Below, one piece after another: positions 19,998 through 42,055 of a stretch of 64,000 bases of DNA (the stretch's first letter is position 1; the number at the start of each line of letters is the position of its first letter). Origin of the DNA: Diprion similis (Eukaryota > Arthropoda > Insecta > Hymenoptera > Diprionidae); contig NC_060116.1 in assembly GCF_021155765.1 (NCBI RefSeq), forward strand, positions 13,206,001 through 13,270,000. Direction: 5' to 3'. The notes beneath the pieces were generated by a model that was not told the DNA's origin, did no database searches, and saw only the letters and a program-made list of their open reading frames with translations. The position numbers and the translations under genes are program-made.

Positions 19998-21257
19998 GTG
20001 AGTATGGATTCTATCAAATGAAAGTCTTCGTTCGAATAACAAAGTGACGCTGCCGCTAAAGGAGAGATACATTCAATCCAGTCTAGACTTTGAACCAAAT
20101 ATTTCACCACAAGCGTTTGTAATAACGATGTACGAGAACAACCGTGTTGAACTATAAATTGAACAATTGCATAAGAGATTCGCGAAAGTCCCAGCAACCA
20201 TGTTCATAGCTCAAACACGTAACAGATTCGAGTGTCGTCTTGAAGTCGAAACCCGCTAGGCTTGTTCCAATCTTATAGTGGGATAAAAATATCCTTAAAT
20301 GTGTGAATGCCGGAAAAATACAAAGCGATTCTTTCTCAGTTTCTAAATATTATAACACATTGATAGTATTGGCGCTTATTGCAATCCATAGTGGTCAGGG
20401 AATTAGAACAAATTTGATACGGTCCGCTGTTGATACGGTGATTCCTTATCAAATAAAAAAATAAAAATAAATGTACGACCGACTTCGAAGAAATCACTCA
20501 ATATACTTCATCGATCTAATATGAATGAAACCATTTACACGATTTAATAAATCGAATTCGATGTTTTGAACACAGTGCAAAATTCTGATTATGACACATG
20601 ATGATAATTATAACTGTATCAAATTATAATCGTTGAACAGGTCTATCAACTATAACCTTTTTTAAAAAGGTTATAAATCGATTTCACAATACCTTTGTTT
20701 GAGTCCCTGTCTCGTGGCTCTCGATATTCACGATTTACATCTATACGGTAGACGTTGCAATTTGGATCGTGGGAGAGCCGTCTCTAATATATATCCCTAA
20801 CACATTCCTGAAAGATGCTTGCCTGCTGCCGGACAGCAGCACGATCATATAAGCCAGCACAGTTCGTTCCGAATCGTACAAAATTTGATACCGATTGCAT
20901 TATATACGCGCACACGTGATAGACGACATTAGGATAAAAAATGGTTTTCCTTCTTGATAATAATTATTAAAAGTAATTGTAGTTCTAATCATTTTTTCTA
21001 CAATCAAAATTTGGCGCTGATGCCGGAAAGTTGATTGAATTCATCAATTCATAAGTAAGGAACAAAAAAATTATTTTGTTCTTTTGAGAGCAAAGGTATC
21101 TTCGGTAAGTTTCGTTATGTCGGTCATATTTTATTTTGAATATTTATATTAATTGGCCAAAAGTTTCGATTTGCCTGAGGCAAAATATAAGGAATTTGAA
21201 GCCGACTAATCATTAAGTTTATGAAATTGTTCTCTGATTGTAATTCTTGTTGCGTAG
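19998..21257 (+). other. Intron or spacer between the first and second N-terminal modules of unit 3
   Basis: The sequence after 20,050 is a diverged copy of intron 1 (GCCGCTAAAGGAGA..., compare 16,790 and 22,510) with the signal exon missing. This shows that the second module arose by duplicating exon 2 to CCP1 with intron sequence. Confidence 0.6.
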
Positions 21258-21955
21258 CACTCTTAGCATCTGTTAGCACTCGAGGAGCCGTTAAAAATTC
21301 ACAATCGAACAATTTCAACTTATGGAGTTGCGGGTAAGTGGATATCGTGATCGGATTCGACTATTCCAGACGGTACGACATTTCCTAAATAAATGACGAA
21401 AACTTTACGGCAGAGAGGACCAGTTCACCTGTCGAGACGGGGATTGCATTGCGAGCGAATCGCTGTGCGACGGAAGAGCCGACTGTTCGGATCAGAGCGA
21501 CGAGACCCAGGAGGAATGCTTAAAGCCGTGGCTGACTTGTCCGTATTTCGCGTTCCGGTGCAATTACGGCGCCTGCATCGACGGCGACCTCCCCTGCAAC
21601 GGAGTCCGCGATTGTGCCGACGGCTCGGACGAGGATCCACTGCGATGCGGCGGTCCAACCACTCCGGAGCCCTTCACTTCCTGGACACCGACGCCGACGC
21701 GACCGCCGACTGATATGGGGTCGTCCTGGGTGTTTCCTCGGTCTTGCGAGATCCCGCCGCAGCCAAGTAACGGCCACTGGAAGCTCGATCGATCACAATG
21801 CAGCGACGAGCTGAACTGTCCCAATCCTCAAAATGGTGAGCTGGATCCTGGTACCCGCCTGCAATACACCTGCGATCCAAACTTCAAGGCAAACGGAAGC
21901 ACCGAAGTCTCCTGCGAATCTACGGGAAGGTGGTCGGAAATACCCGTCTGTGTTG
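21258..21955 (+). CDS. ModSP unit 3, second N-terminal module: exon 2, two LDLa and CCP1
   Basis: Exons are 21258..21333 (76 nt) and 21414..21955 (542 nt), the same sizes and phases as the first and third modules. It has two LDLa repeats, a Pro/Thr linker and CCP1, with Tyr to Ser in VSCEST. There is no signal exon between the first module and this one, so it can only be used by splicing from 16607..16658 or from the first CCP1, both in phase 1. A promoter block and another signal exon begin only 220-370 nt later. Confidence 0.7.
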
Positions 21956-22174
21956 GTGAGTATGAATTCAATTAGAGATAATTTAATTCGAAAATGAAAG
22001 TCTTCGTTTGACTAACGAAGTGACGCAGCATCAGTACCAGTAGCTAGGTGCACGGGTCCTCCACGTCTCGGTAGCGAGATTTCACACTTGAGATGTTAAT
22101 CGCAGAATAGACTGTCTCTTATTCCATTATAAATATTTGCAAGAATACCTTCTATTTCAATGATGTTTATCTCA

Positions 22175-22329
22175 AACTCTCCAGTCCACGTTGACCGAAT
22201 TGTAGGTTGGCTGGTTAGCTGAGTGACAGGCATGAAGAGCCAGTACATAGTTCTTGTTGGATTTCCTAAAGGCTCGACATGCACTGCAGTCATTGATAAT
22301 TACAACCGATAATTGTTTGTGAGGATATA
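22175..22329 (+). promoter_or_regulatory. Conserved ModSP promoter block, unit 3 second copy
   Basis: AACTCTCCAGT and the TGACCGAATTGTAGG-to-TAGTTCTTG block end at the ATG of 22,330. It lies just downstream of the second N-terminal module, so an independent transcript can start here. Confidence 0.5.
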
Positions 22330-31523
<9,194 letters not shown>

Positions 31524-34462
31524 CATGATTCAAGAACTGTTTCTTGCGTATTAGCACAGTTTCATAATTGTAATTACCCGAGTCGAAATTTAACGCCTGC
31601 TTAGAACCTTCAAGTTCCACCGTTGCGAGGTTTCTGAGATTCAGGAGAGGATTATTTTGTAAGGGAATTGAAAGCCTGTTTAACGCCTAAAACTCGTATT
31701 TGCCGGAAAAATGCAGCGTTTCAGGGTCAAATGAGGTTCTTGTGAGATCCTTACTTGGTCCTAAAATGGTGCATTTTTTCTGTAACTACGAGTTGTAGGC
31801 GCTAAACAGGGTTTCATTTCCCAAACAAAATGAACCTCTCCTGATCCTCAAAAACCTACCAACGATGGAACCTGAAGGTTTCTAAGCAGGTTTTAGATTT
31901 CGACTCGGGTAGTCTTATTTTTTAATCTATAGTTTAATCTATGCATTTTCACATAGCTGGGATTTCCAGGGACGGTAGATCCCAAGCCAAGTCAGGCTGT
32001 CTAGAAAGGGCAAGGGCCCCACATCTGGTGGGATAATACCTAGCTGAAGTAACTACGACTATAAACAATAAAATAATATCATACAGTGACTGAACCGTCG
32101 AAGCGTCGTGCAAGACTTCCTTTCAAGTATCAATCAAATATCTGAACCGAATCAACTATTAATAATACTCTGACAAAATCGACAAATAAATTGATAAGCA
32201 ATATGAACCTCACTGCTTTAAAGATTCAAATTTATAAACCACTACGAACAATAATACTTCTGTAACGCTGTCACAAAATTTTATGTATTCGACTTGAAAA
32301 TATATAGTTAGGATTTCCAAGAATCGATTCATCAATCAGTCTTCAATTAAGTACCCTCGATTCACTGGAGCGTCGTGCGGGACAACACTGATGCTGGTGA
32401 AAAAGATGCCCGGAACATCACAAAAATGACTTGTACTGCAATAGCGTAAATACGAAATACTGAAGAATGAAAATTCTTTATTCGTCACTCCAGGGAAACA
32501 CGGTACAAATGTCGGTACACACGGTGCAACTTCGTGGATTTTATTCTGCGGCCTCTATGGAATTGGAACATACATGGAGGACGGTCCGGGCCACTGTCAT
32601 ACGAATTGTGTATAACCCGACGGCGAATTCTTGAATTACAGGTACGTGTGAGTTTGTGCAGGATTCTCTTAATTTACTTTCGAGAAAGAAGCGAGTCGTC
32701 TTCGCGATCAGTTGAAAGAACTGCAACAGAGACGGCCAACGCTCAGCAAACATTGCAGGAAACTACTTGATTCCTCTTGATTGGAAAGATTATTTTGATT
32801 ACGGGCGAGCAGATCGGCGTCTTATCTATTTCCTGTGCCGAGATTAATAATAGCAGCCGAGATCGACCAACTTTAAAAAATTTAGTTTTATTGCTGCTGA
32901 GCTTTCATGAATAATTATCTTTCATTCGGAGGTATTAATCCGGTTGTGAGAGAATATTTTCAACTTTGTCTGAAACAAAGACGATATCTTTGGCCGTTTA
33001 TTGATTTTACCGCGACGAAATTGTTGAAGAATGATGTTTCATAGAAAATGCGGTTAAAGTTTAGACACAGTGTGACATACTGACAACTAACGAAACTCAA
33101 ATATTACCCTCTTCGTAGATCATTAATGATTTTTCATCGTCAGCTCCTGCTTTGAAAGCGATTGCAGAATGATTTGTTCTAACTCTACCAAAAGCTTTCC
33201 CCCAAGGCAGCGGCATAACATTTTTCGCTTTTCTAAGTTGAATTTAGCCAGTTTTCCAGTCGGCTTCGCGTCAGAACGTTCGCGAAAGATTCAACTGTCT
33301 GAATGTGTGATAAAAAAGAAATTGGAGTCTTGCCAAACCCATCCTGAGCCCTCTGTGGTACAGATTCTGAACAATGTATCAGCAGTCGGACTGCGATCTA
33401 TGTCAAGGGAAACGAACTCGGGAAATCCACCTCACACGTGGGTATAACGTGCAGCGCGTGAATAACACCTATGAGTTATTCAAATAATACGTTGTCCTGC
33501 GATGTCGATAGCTCGAGAAGTCCAGCGAATATTTACAGTTAAATCCAGCAAAAATCTGGCTGCCGGAATACGAGACATTCCATTTCGACCAGAACCTCTT
33601 CACTCTACGAGAGGACGCCCGGGCAACGAGTCGCCTAAATACCTCGTAGAATCGCGGCATAGTATTTTCGTTCTTACTAATTGTTGACGTCGGTCTGATT
33701 ATTATATTAATTTAACCAGTATAAAATTTAATCACTGTATACGAATCCTGCGGGAACATCGCCAAGGCAAACTCAACGTTGACGGAACGTTCTACCTGCC
33801 AACAGGCCGTGTCTCCGCGAACTTGATTGAATATCACGATCCGTTGATTCACTTCGACTATCGAGTTAAGTGCATTAATTGATCGTAAGATCGCATGAAT
33901 ATTTCTTCGTTAAGGACCTCGGTAAATTCGTATATACTTCGTGACGTCAGAAGTAGGGAAATTTCCTTGTCAAATCGTGCGAGGAGGGGATACCATGGAG
34001 AAATTTTCAAAACGTGGCTTAAATAAAAATGTCCGTCCTTATCTTATTGTTAGTCATTGCGAACGTAGATCGCAGACAATGTTTAATATGACTAATGGGG
34101 AATTGAATAGAATCACGTCACGTCAACGAGTTCACTAGAAGGGCACTAGCATCGGATTCATGAGGTTTTCTGCGCGGTGCGCGGTCATTCCTTAGATTCC
34201 TGGTTATCTTTATTAGATTCGAGGAGTAATGTAAAATACTTTCTATTTCCTTGGACATAATCTCTGACCATATCGGCTTCTCTCGAACTCCTCCGTTTGC
34301 GTTGATCACTCTGCGGCTTGACTGGTCAGCACACACGGCCAATTAGAGGCAGCACGCATTTATTATTCTTGCTTTGACATTTCAGCGCTGGTTTTCTGGC
34401 TCAACTGGTAATTGCACATACACCGCAGCTGATCACAACGGATATTCGCCAATGAGGCTACA
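31524..34462 (+). other. Spacer between units 3 and 4
   Basis: Bases 31,578-31,909 are a TIR element. Bases 32,080-33,450 are paralogous to 50,260-51,540, and the last 200 nt are a diverged form of the ModSP promoter block. Short ORFs (32534, 33169) are not conserved in frame in the paralogous copy, so I do not call a gene. Confidence 0.6.
31578..31909. mobile_element. 332-bp TIR element with TA target site
   Basis: The ends CCCGAGTCGAAAT and ATTTCGACTCGGG are inverted repeats flanked by TA. The arms continue imperfectly for about 150 nt (CTGCTTAGAACCTTCAAG against CTTGAAGGTTTCTAAGCAG-like). It resembles a Tc1/mariner-type MITE. A 3'-truncated copy lies at 49,987-50,254. Confidence 0.7.
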
Positions 34463-37400
34463 ATGACGGGAATATTCGCCGACCGACGTGCCGTGATTTC
34501 AACTTTAATCGTTTGTGGTGAGTGATTGACGTCATAGTTGGTCGTGTAGTGATGCATGGACTTATGTAGAATACAGCTGGATGCACATGCGTAAAATACA
34601 CATTGAAATAATTTTTGGAAGTGACTATGCAGGGAAAAGATTCACTTGATCAAGTTTTGACGAGATATAGGTACACCTGATAACAACGAGGATCGAGAAC
34701 AATCGCGTTGAACTTGAAATCGAACAGCTTCATTACAAAATTTTTTTCTCTCGGCCGTCTGGGAGTTCGTAAAATAGACTCATAAACCATGAAACTGGTG
34801 TATTTCAGAAAATCAGATTCGCTTCGTCGCATCTACCGAAAGCAATGTGTTTAACGCTCATCTTTCACATCCGCAGTAAACGTGATTACGTCGACTATCA
34901 GTACTCGCGAAAAACGTTCTTCGAATACGAGTCCTGTATAACCGGTTATCGCGTAGGTGACATCACGCTGATCAGCTATGAAAAGACCCTGAACTTTAGC
35001 TGATGTTTACGTGATTATAATCGAAAAAATTTCAACACTCGATTAACAAGGAATTTCAGCTACAAAATTCCAGAACGCATCGAAATTTAGGGAGACTTTG
35101 GTGAAATTTTAGCCAAAAAATGGTTCTGTGATTGTTGATTGATTAGAAACATCGTATGAAAAAATCCTTCCGTCAATTTTAGACTTCGATAATACAGGCT
35201 TTAAACGATATCACCTCTCACCATAAAAATGTACGCACAAGAAACTTTACGAAGGAGATTCCGCCAAGCGCTGCCAGAAATTCCTTGCGCGTACACTATC
35301 GTCGCCGGAGGCTGAAATTTTTCTCCAAAGCTACCAAAATCTAGAAATTAGTGAAGGGTTTTTTTATAGGACAATTTACGACTGATAATTGAGAAGTTAT
35401 CGAGGTCTTCCCTCGCATTGATAAAATTTTCTGTTCTAATCCTGCAACCCTCGGGGACCAGCCTTCGTCGCATCCGACATCGCTCAAGAAGTCGTTGGAT
35501 ATCTGCAACCAAAGAATGTCAGTGGCAAGAGTTGCGGGTGAGTGGATATCAAGATTCGACATGAATATTCCGGATTCCATCTTATGTACAACATAAATGG
35601 TGAAATGTTTTTGGCAGAGAGAATCAGTCCGACTGCCGAGACGGGGTTCGCACCAAGAGAGAATCGCTGAACGATGGAAGAAGATCCTCGCCGTAAGAGT
35701 TTCAAAATTGTCATTATCGACTCTCCAGACACCTGCAACGAGGTCATCTGCGGAAGCGATCATCGCGTTGACATTCATACTTATTCCGTTGGACGTTTGA
35801 TAGACCCAAAACGAGTCCTGTCAGACTTCTCGAATGCAGAATTTAACGATGTCTTAACAGGCCTTGATGTTTGCAGAGAGATTTGAAACCTCCTCAAAGC
35901 TGTCTCTTTACCGGACCTTGTCTTGAAAACCCAAGTTTCTCAATAAAGATGGAGGGTCGTAGTTTGCGACAGAGATACGCGGCATGGACGAGGTTCCTTG
36001 CCAAGATACCTTGCTTATGAATCACGGAAATGTTCAACCAGTCCGTAGAGGAACTTTCTCATGATCCATCAAACGAGTCGTTTTAAATTCGAACCTTTTT
36101 CATTTTACGTCGGAATTGCATGTACGCATAGAGAGAACATGTACGTTACATAAAAGTAATGTTGCTATGATTATTGCTGCTCTGACAGTAGCAGGGCCGC
36201 AACAATTGTGGCTTACGGCTTCAGGGCCGATGGTCTTTAACTATCGACAGACGTATCACCAACATTAACTATTTACGTTCGAAAATGTATTTTTATTTAT
36301 TATTCAAAATACCTTTATTCTATCCAGTGATGATGTGAGCGTCTACGCAACTCCGGTTCAATCGGCCATTTCGTTGAAAATAGCCGAAGCAACAATCCAG
36401 TCATTGTGTCTGGTGCCACCGCAGCCAAGTAACGGCCACTGGAAGCTCCATCGAAAGTTCTGCGATGACCACTACAAGGATTGCGACGTTCCTCAACATC
36501 TTAGGGTCAATCCTAATACCCAGCTGGTATACACCTGCAATGCCAACTACGAAGTACGCGGACCTACTGACGTGTTCTGCGATAGAAGAGGATTGTGGTC
36601 AGATATTCCCGAGTGTGTTGGTGAGTCCAGATTCCGTCTGAGGTCATTTTACCGGAAAAATACAGGTCTTCGTAGAAGTATCAATAGCAGTGGCCGTTGA
36701 ATCGCTCCTGCGCACTTCCTCCATCAGCGTTTCACCGTCGAGTTGAAACCAAGGTGCCTTTATTACGAGGTGATTCCGTGGCTTTTGGAAACAGAAAATC
36801 AGTGAAATGGGAGAGACAAATGGTTGTGGTAAAGCCAGAGAAGGTTTCTTCAGTCCGCGAACCCGAGTCTTCGCCGGATACGTAGGCTCCGAGAACGCGG
36901 ACCAAAGAGCGAACGGAGTCCCAATTCTTCCTCATAGAATATTCCGAAATTTTCAAATAAGCCAATGAATTTTCATGCCGGCGTTGTTACTATTTATAAA
37001 TCCGGTATGTGCATGAGTGATAAAATGATCAGATGATAATTGAACGAATGCTGTTACAGAGATAAAATGCAGCGCTTTGAACTCCCGGTCGACGCGGGCG
37101 GATTGCTCTCTTCACGGCCAGTTGGTGAGCTGCGACTCTGCGGTGTCTTCGGGTGTTGAAGCCAAACTATTTTGTCGGCAGGGATACAGGAAGGAGACGA
37201 GTTCCTCAGCGAGTCGCAGAGACGCCGTCGTGTGCAACTCCAAGGGAGAGTGGGAACCGATTCCCCTCAGATGCGTACCAGGTACAACAATAACGATGTA
37301 ATGAGGGTGCTTCTCAAAAATGTGGTAATGTGAACGGTGTAATTAGCCTGCAGACGATGTTACCAGCAATAAAGCGATCGTCTACATCGGTTAGCGGAGT

Positions 37401-40400
37401 AACAGCTATTTCGTACCAAAACACTCCTCATTAATTACTGCTCGACTAACTCATTCTCCTGGAATTATTTCTCGTGCTATTGCGGTTTCTTTCATTCGCT
37501 GGTGACTATGATCCACATTATCCAACAGACCGATCAGGGTAGCAGCTACTTGTAAAGTTTGAATTTTCACAGCGCTTTTATTATTCTAATTCCTCCGCTT
37601 CTTTCGATATTGAATTTTGTATTTCAGATATGTCTGCCGCGAAACTCATACAATATGACATCGTTACAGATAATTTCGTACTAATGAATAAACGTATTGA
37701 TTTTTCAAAGGCATAACACGGTACCTTAGAATGCTATTCAAAAAGAAGTGAAGTCAAAACATGTCTCATTCAAAAACACTGGGTCACACTTATACTATAA
37801 CTTATATTCCGATATGTACTTCATCTAGCGTTGAAAATGTCTGATTCTTGTGAGTTTTAGAGAAGCACAGCATTTTTTTGATCTGCTAGGATTTTATATT
37901 CAAGAATTATGACCAATGCTTGAAGGAACGAACATCATTTTAAAAAATGGAAACGGGCTTTGATAAGGATCAAAATGTCTGCATTGTAGAATTAACAATC
38001 GTTCACACGCTCTTGTTATGCTATTCTACTCGATCTTGAAATCGCTCCAACTAATCGCGAACCGAAACATCTCAGTGAAACTTGATGGTTTTTCGCACAT
38101 TTCAATTTGCGTCTACTCACCGTGCTTTCAGCTTGCGGTGTTCTACCAGCCCATAACGGGTCATTCAGATCTAACGGAGTCGCGTCGTCAGTCGGCGGCT
38201 TACCATGGCATGCGAGCCTCTACAAAGAAGACAAAACGTCAACGACAGCCGAGAAACAGTATCAGTGCGGTGCTACAATTATTCGGCCCGATCTGGTCAT
38301 GACGGCAGCTCATTGCGTCTACGACGAGACACTCGGATACACGGAGAACCCTGATAAGCTCTTTCTTCTGGCTGGAAGTACATCTAGAAGTTATGATTCT
38401 CCTCTGCATGATCCCAAAATCGTTCGGAAGGCTGCGGTTAGTTTGTACTACGTTATTCGATTCTTCCGCAGTTTCTTCCTGAATAGAGTGCTAAGAAGAC
38501 ATATTCGCATTCTCTTCCAGGTGAAAAACATCCACATAAATTGTCAGTATTACGGACTCTTGGGAAACTACAGAGCTGACATCGCGTTGCTGGAACTTAA
38601 GCAGCCGTTCGAGCTCTCTGATGTTCTTCTGCCCGCTTGTTTGGACTTTTCTAACAGCCTGGACCTGTTACTCGAGCCTGGTGTCCTTGGAAGAGTCACC
38701 AGTTTCGGTAGGATAACATCAGGGGAGACCGGTAACGTTCTGCAGACTCTGACCGTGCCTTACATATCCTACAACCAGTGCAAGCGTTCGATCAACGCTG
38801 CCAATAAGGAGCTCTTCATCAGCACCGACGAGTTTTGCGCCGGTTCCACAAACGGTATGTTAGGATCGTCGATGAACTGAGACATGTATTCGTACACGAT
38901 TATTAATTCTCTGTTGATTTTAGGATCGGCTGTGTGCTTAGGTGACAGTGGGGGTGGATTGGTATTCGAGCAAAATCACTTGTGGTACGTTCTAGGGATC
39001 GTCAGTATTGGTTTCGGCGTAGACACTAGCAGCGGAGAATGGACGTGCGACAAAAATTCCTACTCGCGTTACACCAAAGTCTCCAATTACGTGACTTGGA
39101 TTCAAGACGTGATGTTCAATTTAGAACGAAACAAATCTCACCCTCCGTGCGAATCCCATAAGTAAGTTCTTTCGTCACGCTTTTATGGGCCGGCTTCATT
39201 ATTGTATGTTTAACAGTGCTGCGTCAATTACTATGCTCTGGAAGTTGTAGATGAGATACGTCACAACAAATTTCGCCAATTTGCTATCTCTCTTCTTCAC
39301 GTTATAACACATCACTGTACGAGGGTTCGATTTTTTCTAAAACAGCTCGCCGCCAGCAGCGTCCGCTGATCCGCTTGTGCCATCATCGGTAGTAACGTCG
39401 AACATAACGCAGTTCGCGTGCACTTGTCCGATTTCGGCCGAGCCCTGGTCACAACCGCAAAACCAGTCGAATCAGGGACGCGTATTCTGCTTCGCACCAC
39501 TACAGCCTGCCAATGGAGAACGGAGGCTTCGTTCGAATCCGTGCGAGGACGACAAGGGTTGCAGTATTTCTGAGGGCGCAGCTCTGGAACTTGGAACTGC
39601 ACTGACATACAGTTGCAGGCCTGGATTTCGAATGAAAGGGAATCCCGACGTTTACTGCGTACTGCCGGGACGCTGGTCAGCGATTCCCAACTGCATTGGT
39701 TGGTCATGCACCTTACGTGTAGAAAATATAATTGTATAATTACGTAACAAAGAAGTGGTAGACTTTTATTTCTGTGTTACATATAGAACTTTATTTTGCC
39801 AAGGATGTTGCACATGAATTTGTAACATGTTCTATTAATATGTGCCACAAATCTCCATTTTTCCCGAAATGCGGAAGAAAAGTGTAATTTTTTCCCGCGA
39901 AAGTTGAGACGGAAAAACATGCCACTTTCGTCTCACTTTTCAGCTCACAAGAGTTCACGTTGCGATTGAGTCGGGAATAAATAGGTCTCGATGAGACACT
40001 GAGGGCACGGTGAAGGCGTAGGTCATCAAATATATCTTTTTAACGTGGAATTGATCAATTCGTTTTACAGAGATCATGTGTCCCCCGTTGGACGATGATT
40101 CGATGTTTGTGACTTGCTACCGGTCGAACCATCGGACACCGTGTAATTCTTCAGCGCTGGCATATACCACGGCCACACTAGCGTGCCGCTCTGCTTTCAT
40201 AGAGGATTCGAGTCTCGGGAAGGCTGGCAGGAAAACTGTGACATGTAACATGAATGGAGAATGGGAGCCCAACCCGATCACCTGCGTCCCAGGTAGGCGG
40301 CAACAATGTCTAACTGAGAACGAACTCATTTTTAACAGGGATTGAAACAATCGTTTCAGGATCGTTGTAATCACGTAATCCTTAATTATTGAACTTGGTT

Positions 40401-41441
40401 CCAGTATGCGGAGCATTGAATACGAAGTTAACCCCGACTGTGGTGCATGGAGTTGCAGCTGACATCGTACAGTTTCCATGGCACGCGACTCTCTACAGGC
40501 AGGAAACACCGTCTCAGGCTACCAAGGAGTTCCAGTGCGGCGCAACGATCATCAAGGGGAACATTTTGTTGACCGCCGCCCATTGCGTTTACGATGAATA
40601 TTATCAAGTGATCGAGAAACCTGAAAAATTTTACGTTCTCACAGGCAACAATTTCCGCGATTACGACAGTCCGCTTAACAATGAACATCTCATTCGGAAA
40701 GCTGCGGTTAGTCGTTTGTATATTAACGAGTCTTCTCGATTGCAGACACATTTTATATTGATTCTGCGGTATTTTCTGCTCAGGTGAAAAGCATCTACCT
40801 TCCTTGCGAGTATCATGGCCGGGAGGGTAATTACAACTCCGATATAGCGGTAATCGAATTGCGCGAGGCGTTCGCGCTGTCCGGAATCCTAATTCCAGCC
40901 TGCATGGATATCCAGGGTTACACCGACCGTATATTGAAGTCTCGCTCAGTCGGAAGGATCGCTGGATTTGGTAAAACGAGAACTGGCGTGACGAGCGCAA
41001 CTCTTTTGACAACGAACATCTTCTACGTACCCATCAAGGAGTGCAAAATGGCCGACAGTATCGGCGATAATGCGGGGCTTCTAACAAACGACAAGTTCTG
41101 CGGCAAAAGCGAGAACGGTACTAAAAATTGCAACTCGGTTTAGATTCTTTGAAATTAGCTCGAAAGAGGTTGGAATTTGATTTGTTATACGAATTTTAGG
41201 GATGGGCGTCGGCGAAGGAGACAGCGGCGGTGGTTTGGTTTTTGAGAATGATGGAAAGTGGTACGTCATGGGAATTTTAAGTGCTAATTTAGGGGCTCGC
41301 ACCTTGGACGAATCGGGAACGCGCAACTGCACAGCTCACTCCCTTTACACCGAGGTTTCCGCTCATATTTCGTGGGTTCTTCAGGTGCTTTTCAATTTGG
41401 AACGATACCAGTATTACCCGTTGTGCGGAACGAACGGCTAA
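34463..41441 (+). CDS. ModSP unit 4: predicted double-protease protein with vestigial LDLa
   Basis: Exons are 34463..34517, 35462..35537, 35618..35692, 36328..36620, 37060..37281, 38132..38436, 38521..38854, 38924..39161, 39346..39698, 40071..40292, 40405..40706, 40784..41117 and 41200..41441. The sum is 3051 nt, 1016 aa. The signal peptide is MTGIFADRRAVISTLIVC plus AFVAS. The LDLa exon has shrunk to 75 nt but keeps phase 2 to 2. Without A-B splicing the protein stops at 39165 (533 aa). AATAAA at 41,554 is a likely poly(A) signal. The A-B intron is 184 nt and starts with a perfect GTAAGT donor. Confidence 0.65.
34518..35461 (+). other. Intron 1 of unit 4
   Basis: This is ordinary intron sequence, only weakly like the intron 1 copies of other units. 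No exon is seen. Confidence 0.55.
35618..35692 (+). CDS. Vestigial LDLa exon of unit 4
   Basis: The acceptor TTTGGCAG/AGAG and the donor CC/GTAAGA match those of the full LDLa exons. Only 25 codons remain, with a single Cys and no calcium signature. Read past the donor, the frame hits TAA at once. The exon is either a tolerated remnant or skipped; both choices keep phase. LDLa-like fragments (ACACCTGCAACG...) persist in the following 635-nt intron (35,693-36,327). Confidence 0.5.
36328..39165 (+). CDS. Module A4: CCP1, CCP2 and active family-A protease with altered activation site
   Basis: CCP1 is 36328..36620 with a neutral linker (VYATPVQSAISL) and [18 protein letters not shown]2 is 37060..37281. 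Protease exons are 38132..38436, 38521..38854 and 38924..39165. MTAAHC, RADIALLEL and CLGDSGGG are present; residue 189 is Ala. The N-terminal segment is longer and reads GSFRSNGVASSVGGLPWH instead of xLVYNG, so the activation junction differs from its paralogues. The protein frame ends CESHK and TAA, with TAA inside the splice donor at 39162. The 850-nt intron 37,282-38,131 contains nothing recognisable. Confidence 0.85.
39162..39345 (+). other. A4-B4 intron with the A4 stop codon inside a perfect donor
   Basis: AA/GTAAGT at 39162 contains the TAA that would otherwise end A4. The acceptor is TTTTTTCTAAAACAG before 39346. Both sides are phase 2 and the join gives an Asn codon. No AATAAA is seen in the 184 nt. 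Confidence 0.6.
39346..41441 (+). CDS. Module B4: linker, CCP1, CCP2 and family-B protease lacking Cys191
   Basis: The linker/CCP1 exon is 39346..39698; its donor GTTGGT is weak but gives the right phase. CCP2 is 40071..40292 and the protease exons are 40405..40706, 40784..41117 and 41200..41441. LLTAAHC, SDIAVIEL and GDSGGG are present, so the triad is intact. The Cys normally four residues before the catalytic Ser (Cys191) is Gly (codon 41211-41213, GVGEGDSGGG), while its expected partner near RNCTAHS is kept, leaving that disulfide broken. The N-terminus would be VVHG after LTPT. A second last exon with the Cys lies 615 nt downstream. Confidence 0.83.
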
Positions 41442-42055
41442 AAATGATCACACAAGCTGATCACATTTGAGAACAGCACGACGATACTTCAAACCTGTCG
41501 TGCAACCGCAAGTAGAGTAACTTGTACAAAATCGAGAAGTCGAATGTTCAAGAAATAAAACGTTTATCTCAGGTAAATTGTGTTAAGATTTTCGTCATTG
41601 TACGAGCTTTAAATTATTGTAGCGAATTTTGGTTTTCCGTGAATAAATAATAGTCGACTGGAATCCGGTCTATAACATAACAATTGGGTTCAATAAAAAT
41701 TTCGATGAACTTGTAATCGATCCTTCAAACTACAGGTCTGCAAAAGTAGCACCAACGTGGCGATGGAGTTCAATTTCAGTTTCGACCTCTGTTAAAAACT
41801 GAAAATGATATACTGTGTGGCAGGTAATTGTGAATGCCTATACTTAGCTGATATCTACTGTGACGCTGTACTACCGCGTGCACGTCACAACAAGTCCCAA
41901 ACACGCGAAGCGAGGCCGAACATGGCCGAACCGGCCCAGGGGGACCCGAAGACGCGCCGGGCCGGCTCGAACGGTAGGACAAAATTGCACTTCGATTTTA
42001 AATCAAGAATAAAGCTCACACGCGTAAGAAATTTGATTAGAATTGTAAATTCCAG
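41442..42055 (+). other. Spacer after B4 with a GC-rich block at a duplication breakpoint
   Basis: AATAAA signals occur at 41,554 and about 41,692. Bases 41,870-41,965 are unusually GC-rich (GAACCGGCCCAGG, CGCCGGGCCGGC) and end where homology with 14,836 begins. No gene is seen. Confidence 0.55.

Noticed and set aside
35341-35778. 145-codon minus-strand ORF over exon 2 and the LDLa remnant of unit 4
   Set aside because: It is a shadow frame antisense to recognisable ModSP exons.
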